Translations under genes and position numbers: made by a program
The notes under the pieces: generated by a model
Told to the model about the DNA's origin: nothing
The model's database searches: none
What the model saw: only the letters and a program-made list of their open reading frames with translations
Part shown: piece after piece, positions 1 through 11,200 of the stretch
Numbering within the stretch: the first letter of the stretch is position 1
Layout of the letters: each line of letters begins with the position of its first letter
Assembly: GCA_029207755.1 (NCBI GenBank)
Contig: JARCOQ010000006.1
Span: 70,592,093-70,656,092 of the forward strand
Length of the DNA: 64,000 nucleotides
Direction: 5' to 3'
Origin: Chamaea fasciata
Taxonomy: Eukaryota > Chordata > Aves > Passeriformes > Sylviidae

Positions 1-1977
1 TGTCCCCTCTTACACCTCCAAAGAACAAGGAGAGGAAAGAGAAGCTACAAGGAGAGGGATGGTCATGGGTGGCTGCTTATTTAATTCAGAGACAGCCTCT
101 TCCTTGCCTTCTTTCATAGCCCATCTCATCATCTTTGTGAAAAACCCTTTTGCCTGGATTAAGCAGGACAGCTCTCAGCTCCCTCACCTGTACCCCAGAC
201 GTGCAAGCTCCAGCAGCAATCAGAATTAATCCTTCTATCAGCCTCTGAACTTCTGCAGGATTTCAGCTAATTCTCATTTTAAACACCAAGAGAACGGGAA
301 CAACATTATCACGTGGAGAAACAGCACTTCCACCACCGGCATGAGCCACGTGGGGCTGGTCAGCTGTCTAAGGATGCTGTCAGTGGGCAGGTAAGGACAG
401 AATGACACTTCCACAACTTTAAAGAGTATAGAATCCCTGGGCAGTTTTCCTTGTGTCCAATCCTTCCCTCATCACTGTCCACTACATCAGCACTTAAAAC
501 CAAGAATGACCCACACAGATAACTCTGGGGTTTTGCTGGGGTTTTTTTCCCTCCACTTCATTTTGTTTTAGCACTGAGTTCTTCCACAAACTGAAACCTG
601 AGGCAAAAGGCACTACTGTGCTGGGCCTCGTCGAAATCAACCCCAAAACCAGGAGTGCTAACAAGTTTTTATTATCTTCTTTTCTGGGGAAAAGGAATTC
701 TACAAACACAATTTCAAGGAAACCAACTAAACCAGCTTTCTGGCAGGGCTGCACACCCAGAGGTTTTTGTAAGCTCCTCTCCTGGGTGACAGAACCACTC
801 CCCAAAACTTAAACAAGCCAAGTCAGTGCAGGGCACAATGTTTCCATCAGTTTCCAGCAGCCTGGAAGAACCAGGTGCTGTGACAGATGACACACCTACC
901 TGTCACCTGAAGGACAAACACCATCCCCACCTCCAGCTGAGTTTTCCTATCCAGCTTCTCCCTGTTTCCTGTGCCACAGTCTGCTGGCATCGTCCTCCAG
1001 CTCCCCAAAACACAGCAGCCACAACTCCAGCTTCCCAAACTGCCACAGCTCCCTCAAAACTGATGGAGCGCTGAGAAAGAGTCACCAAACAAAGGGACAG
1101 CCCCAGCATGGGATTAAGAAAATGAAAAGGGAGGGAAGAATACAGAAGCTGCGTGGGGGTTAGGGAGATGCTGGAAGATGTTAGGATCACTGCTGGAAGA
1201 ATAAGCCAAGGAAAATCCTCCCCTGGTCACAGACTGCAGCGTTGAGGGAACGTCCACTACAAAGAGCTATTGGACTGCTCACACAACACCCAGCACAAAC
1301 CAAAGGACCTTGCTCCTGATGGGAAAAAAAGGCTCTTGCCAGGCCCCACTAAACAAATCCAGGCAGGCATCTGCCAAGGCCTGCCCAAACCACCGTCCAA
1401 AATGACAGGCAGTGTCCTTTATCCCACCATTTCTCTTTCTATTTTGGTCCCCCTCAGCAGGCTGCGAGCCTGTTTGGGTCTCACCTCTGCCCCGATCCCA
1501 CATGGGAAGTCGGAGGGTTTCCTCACCGGCTCGGGGTGGATTTTTCAGCACGTTGTGTAGGACACCAGGATATCGGATACCCCCCAGACACCACCGCGGT
1601 CTCCCAGGGCCGGACACTCCAGAGGCAGCAGCCCGGTGACCCAGTGTCCGATCTCACAGAAACCGCCCCAGTCATGCCGTGCCGGATATCCCACCGGCAC
1701 CATCGTGCTTTCCCAGAACCCACAGGCACCGGCCGCCCTCCCGATGCCCGATATCCCACAGGCAGCACCCCGCTCTCCCCGTGCCCGATATCCCAGCAGC
1801 CGCATGCCTGTCTCCCAAAACCCGATATCCCACAGGCACCACCCCGCTCTCCCCACGCCCGGTATTCCACAGGCGCCACCCAACGCCCGGTATCCTCCCG
1901 GCCGCAACCCAGTCTCCCAACGCCGGATATCCCACAGGCACCATCCCGCCCTCCCAGCGTCCGGGCCCCGCACTCAC
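1..1977 (-). other. PPP2CB intron 1, 5' part
   Basis: This is intronic sequence downstream of the first PPP2CB coding exon on the minus strand. No further exon was found: the conserved second-exon peptide of PP2A catalytic subunits does not appear in any minus-strand frame here. The portion nearest the exon (about 1545-1970) is a GC-rich minisatellite listed separately. Positions 1-1540 show no recognisable gene or repeat. Confidence 0.75.
1545..1970. repeat. GC-rich minisatellite in PPP2CB intron 1
   Basis: About ten imperfect copies of a unit of roughly 35-45 bp are visible, each built around GATATCCCACAGGCACC followed by CGCTCTCCC and GCCCG. The best-preserved copies lie between about 1680 and 1960. 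GATATC (or the close variant GGTATC or GGTATT) recurs in each. The array has no stops over long stretches on either strand, so it produces spurious long reading frames. Confidence 0.85.
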
Positions 1978-2079
1978 CTTCTCGCAGAGGCTGCGGACTT
2001 GGCTCTCGCTCAGCTGCCGACACTCGTTCAGCTGCTCGATCCACTGGTCCAGCTCCTTGGCGAAGCCCTTCTCCTCCAT
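1978..2079 (-). CDS. PPP2CB: Protein phosphatase 2A catalytic subunit, first coding exon (partial gene)
   Basis: This exon encodes the first 34 residues of the PP2A catalytic subunit, a serine/threonine phosphatase that works with scaffold (A) and regulatory (B) subunits. The peptide starts [20 protein letters not shown] and ends in SLCEK, where a GTGAGTG donor (plus-strand CACTCAC, 1971-1977) follows in phase 0. The vertebrate alpha and beta isoforms are nearly identical here, so the peptide alone does not settle the paralogue. Its position before PURG and WRN in the same orientation as human PPP2CB favours beta. The metal-binding and catalytic residues lie in later exons, left of the window. 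Longer minus-strand reading frames that run through this exon into the intron are artefacts of GC-rich repeats. The start ATG (plus-strand CAT at 2077-2079) fits the known family N-terminus. Confidence 0.9.
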
Positions 2080-2480
2080 GGCGGGGGGGCCGGGCGGGCC
2101 CCCCGAGGCCCGGGCCCGCCTGTGGGTGCCGGCGGCGGCGGCGGCCGGGGACGCGCGGCCCGCTCGGGTCTGCTCCGCTCCGCGTAATGGCGGCGCCCCC
2201 CACCTGCCGCGGCTGCTGCGCACTTCCGGCCACGCCCACAAACGCGTGAGGCGCGCGCCGACGCTTCCGGCGCGCCGAGGCCGCCTCGGAGCCACGCCCC
2301 TCCCCCGGGCTCCCGCCCCCGGAGGCCCCGCCCCTCCCCTCAAGGCCCCGCCCCCCGGGCCCCGCTCCCCTGGCGGCTGCGTGAGGCGATGGCGGCTGCG
2401 GCCGGTTGTGTTTGCTCCGGGCCAGAGCCGCCCGACACAACCTGCGCTCTTCTCTCTCAGCGAAAAGGAATAAAATGCTA
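2080..2480 (-). promoter_or_regulatory. CpG-rich promoter and 5' UTR region of PPP2CB
   Basis: The stretch upstream of the PPP2CB start codon is very rich in G+C and CpG, with runs such as GCCCCGCCCC that resemble Sp1/KLF boxes. ATGGCGGC occurs near 2186 and again at 2389, resembling the core of a YY1 site. No TATA box is evident. The transcription start cannot be placed from sequence. On the plus strand a 38-codon frame begins at 2389 (MAAAAGCV...) and stops at about 2505. I do not recognise it, and it may only reflect divergent promoter transcription. Confidence 0.6.
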
Positions 2481-5400
2481 CCTTCTCCCAAAGGAAAAAG
2501 GATAAAGTCACAAGGCTTTGCACCCGCTGTGGGTGTCGAGTCGCAAGGGTTGACAGCAGGGCCCGGGAATGTAACAATCCCTGTCTGCCCTTCCAGTAAA
2601 CGCGCGTTATTAATTCGTTTCATCATACTCCCGTGAAATATTGTGGAGCAATGCTCAAAACTGGAGCACGAGTACCACGATGTACCAAATACGACACATG
2701 ATAAGTGAATATAAGCAGTAAAAATTACTTTGCTTACAGTCTGGCACACTATTAATCTTGCCCTCAGCTTTAAACTGTGGCAGACCTGCATAAATTTCTA
2801 CCCACTGCTCTTTATTTGTCTCCTTTGGACTTGTTCTGTTGTCTACCCAAAAGGAGTAGTAATATCCTGACAGTGATGTAAAAACCGAGGCTATGATGCT
2901 GCTACAGTCAGGAGTGCCCAGCCCAGGCAGCAAGGACTGGGATTTTAGGGAGACCCCCGACAGGAAACTTTCCTGATTTTTAGCAGGATAAGATAGATGA
3001 AGTCCATGCGGGGTGCTCTTTCATGTCAGATGGGAAGGCTGAGTTTTCCTGAGGCGCTGCTCAGGCTGTCCTACCAGCAACACTGACGTCAGTCACAGTT
3101 CTCCTCACCTCCGCTGGGTAAAACACACGCACTTGTGGACTTCACCCTGAAGCGAGGGACAGAATTAAAGGATTCAAAACATCGCATCCCTGAAGTGAAA
3201 TTTCTAACTAAAATTACAGCTAGCAAAGTAAAAGAGAGCAATTCATATAAAATACAACTTGGTAGCTACTGTCCTAGATGACAGTCGCTCACCGTTCCAG
3301 TTCCCAGGAAAGGCAGCTGCCAGGAACTGCTCACACTCCTCTGGATGTTTTATTTGCTGATCTGTTTTCCAGAAGATCATTTTTAACCACATTGCCCATG
3401 CTTGTGACGCTGTAGCAGTGAACGGCCGTGGGATAAGGCAAACCCTGCCCTATGGCAATGGACAGTAAATCTTCCCACCCCGGAGCTTCCCAAGGACAGT
3501 GCCTTCAGGAGCATTTGGGAGAGCAACACCCCCCATAAAAATCATCCCTGGCTTGTCCAAAACGATCTCAAAAAGGGCATCCTGATCCTCAGGAGGCCAG
3601 CCTTAAAACAAATGCCGAGCAGCTTTCATTCCATCTTTACATTTTTGAAGGTTTCGTTGTGATTTAATTCGAGGAAACAAGGTACGGGCACGCTTTGGTG
3701 ATGAGTTTCTATTTACTGATTCCTTGCCATCATTAATACGTTTAATAGGCAAAGCTTAAGTGGAAAGATCGAGCTGAGATATTTCTCTTGGCTCCTCGTC
3801 AGAAATAAAGAGGTTTCTGAGGTATCAATCCGATGGCGGGTGCTCAGCAAAGGACCGGCAAAACCTCACACCTGCAGCCGTGCAGCCTGAGCCAGGACCA
3901 TCCTCAGAGCAACACGACGTGGTCTATTGGAAAGAGGGAGCTCTTGGGAAGAGCTGTGGATTTTCCTGCAGAGGAGTGGCAGGGACAGAGCCTGCGGAAT
4001 CTCCCGGCAGCAGTGGGGGACATTCATCAGGCTCCCTGGCAGGGAAAACTGACAAGCCTCACTGAGAGGGAATTAATGAAGGCAGGATTTTCCACCACCT
4101 TCTCTAAAATCTCATCATTTCTGTGCGAGAGCCTTCTAAAAAGGCAATGCTGGTGAAGTGGCATAAAAGGCCACTTTATTAAAAAATACATTAATGTTAT
4201 CTGTGTAACATTAACCCCCCCCCCCCGAATGGGGTACCTTGCTTTCTTATTTTTGTGATTTTTTTTCCACTGAAACGTGGCTTTTTAGGGTGTGATACAA
4301 AACACAGGAGAAACAGAAGAAGAAAAAATTACTCATGGTCAGCACTGCCTATGGAGGGTATTGCCTGGGCTTATCCACTGCTTCCCAAAGAGTGCTGGAT
4401 TCCTGTGTTTTGGAGAGGGGAAAAAACCACCCCCACAGTGAATAAATAAAACAAACCAGTAAAGTTCTTCCTTCTGCCAGCAGCTGAGGGTGCACAAGCC
4501 CAGCAGGAGCTGCTCCAAGGGCACCTGATCCCCCCTGTGAGGGTGCAGGGGAGCACCGGACTGCCCAGGGGCACAAGGATACAGATCCCTAAAACACATT
4601 TTGGGGTGCAGACACAGCACCTGTGCAGTGGATGGTAGGCAGGTGTACCTGGCAGCACTCTCCATGAAGCCTGGATTCTTTCTCCCAGCGTTTCCCCACA
4701 GGATTCATCTCCCTGCTTCCCGTGGTGGCTTCTACCGCCATGGGCAGCGCTGCTCGTACTGTGAGGAGCAGCAGGAAACATTACAGAACCCTGATAAACT
4801 GAGAAAAAAAGCCAGAGAGAGGTCAGAGGGGAGGAAAGAGGCAAAGAGAGGGGGAATGCTGCCAGGAGAAGGGGGATGAATCTCTGAAAATGGACTCTGT
4901 TGCCGTAACATATGCGCAGGGGTGGATTCCGAAAGAAAGGAGAGTGACCGAACCCTCGCAAGGATCCTCCTGAAATGCTCCTTCCTCTCAGACACAGCTG
5001 CATCTTTTAGGGAATAAAAAATGTCTTCCTGCAGCAGCCTGGAACAATTTTAATCCCCAAATAGCTGTTTTGGGGAGGGGGAGGAACCTCAAAACCTGCA
5101 AGCCTTGCAACAGGTTTTGTTCGCAAACGCAGGCGAATCTGGAATATTTGCTTATTCCTTTTATTGAACCTGCTGGCTGATTTGATTACTCCCCTGGAAA
5201 CGCATGTGCAAATCGGTTTTCCAGCCTTTTGAGGGCACTGCCTTCCGCCGCGCCGTCTCCAGTGACTGATGCCAACGTCTTGCTAATGCAATGTGCAGGA
5301 AGGGCCGGCGTTGGACGCCGACGCCGGTGCCCAGAGCGCTCGGCCGCTGGCGGCCATAAATCCCGCCATTCCCAAATGCAAAAGACTGCCCTCGGAAATG

Positions 5401-5747
5401 CCTCACCCCGAAAAAATGTGTTAGCAACAATTCAATCTCTCAAATTAAGCAGGCTGAGGCACAGCCATTCATTCCTCTGCCACGCACTTACCCGGATGGA
5501 AGGATCCGATGATGGAAGACCGAGCGGGGAAAAAAGGGCATCAAATTGAAAAGCCCTGGGGAGATGAATGGGAGATGAGGGAGAGAAAAACATTCACAGC
5601 CTGAAATGATTCCCCCTCCCAGAAAAATTTCCTTCTCGCCTCCCTGGGAAGCGCTCAAAGGAGAGCTGCGGGGCAGGAACCTTGGAGCAGGGATTAATCT
5701 GATGGTTAGAATCAGAGCAGACAGTTAAGACTACACAAGTAAGCAAA

Positions 5748-5753
5748 TTTATT
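5748..5753 (-). terminator. Candidate poly(A) signal of a minus-strand transcript
   Basis: On the minus strand AATAAA is followed by a T/G-rich stretch (TTTGCTTACTTGTGTAG), as expected downstream of a cleavage site. The sequence just upstream on that strand is AT-rich and stop-rich, like a 3' UTR. The only upstream minus-strand gene in the window is PURG, more than 20 kb away, so this could end a long PURG isoform or an unannotated non-coding RNA. It is a motif-based call only. Confidence 0.3.
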
Positions 5754-6434
5754 TGAAGACAGAACAAATATCGTGGCAAACAACAATATGCAAATTCAGT
5801 TGAGAACAGGGGTAAATATCAGACTTTGTTTTCAAATCGATATAAAATATAGTCAGATTTCATTTTGTCCAAAAAGCAGCTCGCATCGGGGTGGGGGGTT
5901 GGAGGGGATGGCCCTGTCCATGCCATCTGAGGTGCGTGTCACCTGGAAAACCTCAGGCTCAGGAAGTGGCTCAGAGCCAGTGGAGATGAGTGATGCTGGG
6001 AGGAGATAGAGGCACCTTTGGGACTCTAAATTTCTACCTCCATTCTCCTTAAAAGCCAATTTCTGCCATAAAGCAAGGGGTGGGTTCGTCGCCTCCGAGA
6101 CCATCAGTGCCCACCCACCTATGTTTGGATTGTGGAGCCATGAGGATCCCAGCTGCTTTTTAGGATTGGGCATCTTTGAAGGTACCTGCACCTCCTCTTC
6201 CTCACTGGCTCCTGATGAATCAACCTCCAGTGGCTGAGCCTGAAAAGCCAGCCAGGGAGCAGCTCACCTCAGATGCCAGAGGAGTGACCAGGACGAAGTC
6301 CCCTGCCAGGGTGAAGGTGCTGGCGGGCTGCTTTCTAGAAAAACCATCCCAAAATAAAAGCAGACATAGAAAACATTAGATTGTCAATGAGGCTTTGAAA
6401 CAAATTCAAGTTTATCCTTAATTTTTCTCATATA

Positions 6435-6458
6435 TGTGTGTGTGTGTGTGTGTGTGTG
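6435..6458. repeat. TG dinucleotide microsatellite
   Basis: Twelve uninterrupted TG units follow a short TATA stretch. This is an ordinary simple repeat. Confidence 0.95.
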
Positions 6459-6960
6459 AGACTTCATACAAACAGACAAGAAAGACGTGGTGAACTTCAA
6501 GCTGGGGACGGGCATGTGGTCAGTTAGCGTCCGCAGAAGCACCATCGGATACGGAGGAGTTAGCACCAGAGAGTTGGGAGGACCTAACTGAGCACATGCG
6601 TCCTTTGGGAAACGTGGGAACGGGCACTGGGGAGACATGGAACAGTCCATTAGAAACAATACAAGGCAATTCATGAGTTTTCATACAGTACAATACAGTC
6701 ACTGATCAATTAACCCTTTCAGTACAGTACATGACAAGTAACACTTTGCACCCTGTTAGCACTAGGAAAGGAGGGTTGGGGCTGGAGAGGGGTGGCTGGT
6801 GGGCTATCCCTTCTGCCGTTGGATTTCAGGGATTGTGGATTGCTTCGGTTCTCTCCCACCCCAGCTCTGACAGCCCGACCCCAGCCTGGCTCCCGGGGGG
6901 ATGCAGTGGTGGAGCTCAGTGCCACCAGTCCATCCACCCGCAGCGTGGGCTGCACCCAAA

Positions 6961-7066
6961 TCACAGAATCCTAGAATCCCAGAATGGAAGGGACCTCACA
7001 GATCATCTAATTCCACCCTCCCTGCCATGGGCAGGGACATCTTTCACCAGACCAAGTTGCAAAATC
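6961..7066 (-). mobile_element. CR1 LINE 3' fragment
   Basis: The plus strand reads AGAATCCTAGAATCCCAG, then GGAAGGGACCT, AGATCATCTAATTCCA and CCTGCCATGGGCAGGGACA. This is the reverse complement of the well-known 3' tail of avian/reptilian CR1 elements. The fragment is about 100 bp and severely 5' truncated, as is usual for CR1. No reverse transcriptase sequence is present. Confidence 0.88.
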
Positions 7067-8227
7067 GTCCTGGTTTGTCCACAGGCATGGAAGAGCCACC
7101 CCGCTCTGCCCTGTGCCGGCCACCGAACCGATGGGAAAAGCTCCAATTTAAGTTCCACCTGGCCAGTTCTGGTGCCAAAACACGCAGGAAAGGGTTCAGA
7201 GGCTGCGTTCAGTCGGCCTCGAGCCAAACCTGCCTCTTCCCTCAGGCGTAGTGAGAACAGGGTCCGTTGGAAAAGTGCTAAATTACAGTACATTGGCATT
7301 TCCATATGTCAACTATTGAACAGCAAAACAGATTGTTTGAAAACAGAATCAGTATCGTACAGTAAGTTCACACTTAATTCTTCACCGTTTCTACACTTGT
7401 AACACATGCATTTTATTTCCATTAGTTTAATGCCAGTAGGACCAACATCCTCCAGAACAATGATCTAACATGAAACAAAACTTCCTAAGGAAAATATTAA
7501 GCATCACATAAAGTTTCAGAAAAAAAAAAACCTGTTAATTAGCATCACAAGGTACTCAGATTTACATTTAGGAGTTTTCATGCCATGACTTTAAAACACC
7601 TTTTGGTTAATATCCTGGGGGTGAGGGAAAACAAACCCAAAAAAACCAAACCAACCCCAAAAAAAAAAGAAAAAAAAAAAGAAAAAAAAAAAAAGGAATG
7701 TTTTAGGAAATAATAGTTTTCTCTTATGTGTATACACACCCAGGGAGACAAGCACGAACACGCGGGCCGGTGCATGGGTGTGTGCACAATTTTGTTTCGA
7801 TAAACTTGACTCATTTCAAGGGCATTTTCATGGGTCCAAAAAGACTTTCAAGGAAACAAACTCTAAACTACTGAAGCAAATTAAAAAGTCTCTCTTGGAG
7901 GAACAGAAAAGGTTGGTAAAACATTGCCTGTGTGCTGTTACGATGCGCTTCCCACGAGCTATCTGAAAACCCAAACAACTAAAAATCCCTTTTTTCCACC
8001 TAAAAGGCCCTTCCAGAGCAAAGGGTGCTGTGCTAGGATTTGCATTCAGGCCTCAAGTGCGACGGGCAGAAGAAAACACCTAATTCTACCTTCCCAAAGG
8101 ATGAGATGCCATCTCCAAGGGACAAAAAACTACATCTGAGGGGGAAAATAAGACAAAAATACCTGTTCCACATCCCCCTTGCTCCCAAGCTTATTTCCAA
8201 GGACTCAATGAGAATGATGGGCTTGCT

Positions 8228-8244
8228 GGGGGGGGGGGGGGGGG
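8228..8244. repeat. Poly-G run
   Basis: Seventeen consecutive G bases. Length is likely variable and prone to sequencing error. The run can form quadruplex structure. Confidence 0.9.
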
Positions 8245-11200
8245 TGTGGCGAATTTTCCAAATGGTTTGCCTTATCCTGGTGACAGTGAGCAGGATGTGG
8301 GCTCTGAGTCACCGAGGTACTTTCTGAAGAGGCTGTTCCCTCAGCCACTATAATTTTGGGGGCTCAGACAGAGCAGCAGCATCGCCTGGTGCTATTTCTT
8401 TAAAGCTAAATTTACGGGGATAATTTGGCAGGGGAGGCGGGGGGAAAGAAAATAAACCAACCCAACCCAGAATGTGGATTCTGTTTCTATTTTTACATCC
8501 AGTGATGGAGGATGTAAGAGCATAATACTTGGGGCTGCTTAAGATTTGGGGCTTTTAACCATCTTGGGTTCCCACTGAATATCCAAGCCCCCAAAGGTCT
8601 ATTGAAGATGGAAGCCAAGAAAACCAGCCACTAAAACTGGAGTTGTTTAGGAAAACTCCTCCACTTGCTGCAGCAGGGAAACCCAACACACCCATTTCTT
8701 TTTGTTGCTGAAGGTTATTTCCATGATGGCCCCTTGCTATCCGCAGTGAAGGAGAAGACCTAATTCCCTTCTCTGCATTCACACTGATCATGCTGTACTG
8801 GCAGGGTTTATCCATCAAGTGTCACCAGGGAGAAACTCCCATCACGGAGGACTGCCAGAGACGGATTTGGATTGACTGTGGGCTCGTCAAGGATGATGAG
8901 CAGCAGTCCCGAGTGCAGATACCCCGGCGTGAAGGGAACACAGGGGCTCTCACACCCACCATGATTTATTTGCTGCTGTGGGAAACCCACAGGGGCTTTT
9001 AAAGAAGTAAAACCCCACCAGGTGGTTGGGAATGGGTAGTTTGGGACATCAAAACCCAGATTATTCAGCATCCCAGGGATCACCATCCCATTTCAAATCC
9101 TAGAGGTTTCTGACTGTGTTTCCTACTAACTCTACCCTGCTGCTTTCTTGCTGGCAAGGGAGCTCTGATCCCTGGCCTTCCATACGGAAATACCACAGGA
9201 ATTTAACAGGAATAGCACATCAGAACTGCCTCTGAACATGAGAGCTGATCAACTCCTAGCAATGCTTTCCAAATTCAGGAGCACACCCCGGGGTTATTAT
9301 GCTCCATCTTCTAAATAGTCTGTAAATCTTTTTTACTTCAAGATACCTTTTGCAGTTGAAGCCCACGACCAATCCCAACAGCACTTCCCGTGCAGGCACA
9401 ATGATGGCTTTTATTGCAATGGCTGGAGCGCAGCCTCTGTTGGTACCAGGATCTCAGACTGGTTTGAACTGGGCTGTCCCGTGGACTCACCCGGGTCTCA
9501 CACCAGACACAAGAGCATCTGCCCTGCGACTCCTGCTCCGCTCACTTCCAGGTGTCAAGGAGATGACCTCGCACCGTCCCAATCCCTTCTGAGACTTCTC
9601 CTGCATCTTTGGTGTTTTTAAAAGCCATGCGCTCGGGTCCCCGGGTGACCTCGAAATTTACAACAGCCACGTCTGCCTGGACATCAGTGATTTAGGTGTT
9701 GGTTCTGTCGTGTAGAATAAGCTTGGATGGGAAAATTCCCTACGATCAAGTCGCTAATGGATATGTAATGGAAATCAGGCACCAGACAGTGGTCCAACAG
9801 ACCTCAGAATTTTCTTCTGATGGCCCCTACGTAATTAACACTGCGTCTAGGAGGGGAAATAGATGGGGAAAAGAAGAGAGTTCAAAACTCAGTGCTAACA
9901 GTACGTACAAAAGTGCAGTGCTCAGTTTAGTCTGAAGCAAAGTGACTACTAGTACTTAAAGTGCTAGTCCCAACATCGGTTTGGTTCAGTGTCCGAAACA
10001 CGGGGGAATGCGGGGAGGGTCTCCCAGGGGGAAATTAAAAACAGACAGCACTGCAACTGCACATGCCACACCAAAAGTGCTTCAAATCACACCACTGCGG
10101 AGGGACGCGCAACGCCACGGCTCAGCTTGTGAACACACACGAGCAAACGACTGACACCTTTTAGGTTACTATAAAGAACAGCTCCATTAACTCCATCACT
10201 ACGAACCCGTTCGGGAAGCAAGTGGTCACAGCGCACAGAAAACAAAAGACGACCCCACTCCAAAACCAAGAGCCTTTAGGAACACTGACGAGCCTTTGCA
10301 ACTAGGATACTCAAAGTCTAGCGAAAGCAGCCTTGCCCAGTGTCTGCAACAAGCTTGGCCGATGCTTATCATGCACGCTACAGAGGCAGACTGCCTCCTC
10401 TTACACGCTATCTTACAGCTTAGCCTATTTACCTACTTATTTGTGGTCTGCTTCGTTAATTGTAGCTTTCTGACCATGCATTAAGCTGGCTTGTTTCTCT
10501 TAACCACCCTACCAGTCAAAGGACAATGAATGCAAAGACGAGACGATGAAGGCGGTCTGGTAAACACTGATGTCACTAACCGATCTTACCGGCTTCATTT
10601 TCATGAAGAAAAAGCTCCAGAGAAGGACTTTGGATCAGCACGCTGCTGGAAGGAGGCTGGGAAAGGAGGATTCATCCCAACAGATGACAGGTATACCCTT
10701 TTCTCTCGGTGCACACACGCTTCCCGCCAGCTGCCCCATCAGACAGCCCTACCTTCACACCCGTGCTAGAAGAGCAAATGGCTCCGCTTGCTGGAAACGG
10801 GGGTGCAGGAAATCTCACTGGAAAGAGAGTGCAGGAAATCTCCCTGCGAAGGACTGTGCTGGTTCCAGTCCGCACCCTGGCCTGGAAGTGTCTCCTTGTA
10901 AGCAGAGACATGTTCCAGCAGTGTCCTCCTGCCCCCTTACCTCGGGAGCTCAGCGCTTGCAAAAATAGAGTGTTTTCTGCCAAAACAAAAGTGCCAAATG
11001 AGAAAGGGGGAAAGCAGAACCTTCAGTTCTCACTGTGTTTCAGCAGGCACCCAAAGAAAGGTCACAGGACAGCAAAGTGGCTCCCTGGGCCCTGCACGCA
11101 TTGCCACCAACTCTCCCAAGTGTTGCACCAGGCAACATCTGGCTGTGCAACAAACGGTGTGTCCAAGGTGGGTGTGGATCTTTTTTATGCAGAAAGCTCT

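Noticed and set aside
2389..2505. 38-codon plus-strand frame opposite the PPP2CB promoter
   Set aside because: Short, unrecognised and in GC-rich promoter sequence; not enough to call a gene.
1523..2791. 422-residue minus-strand frame, with overlapping long frames on both strands
   Set aside because: It is an open reading through the minisatellite and CpG island. Only the 34-residue PP2A exon inside it is real, ending at a good splice donor.
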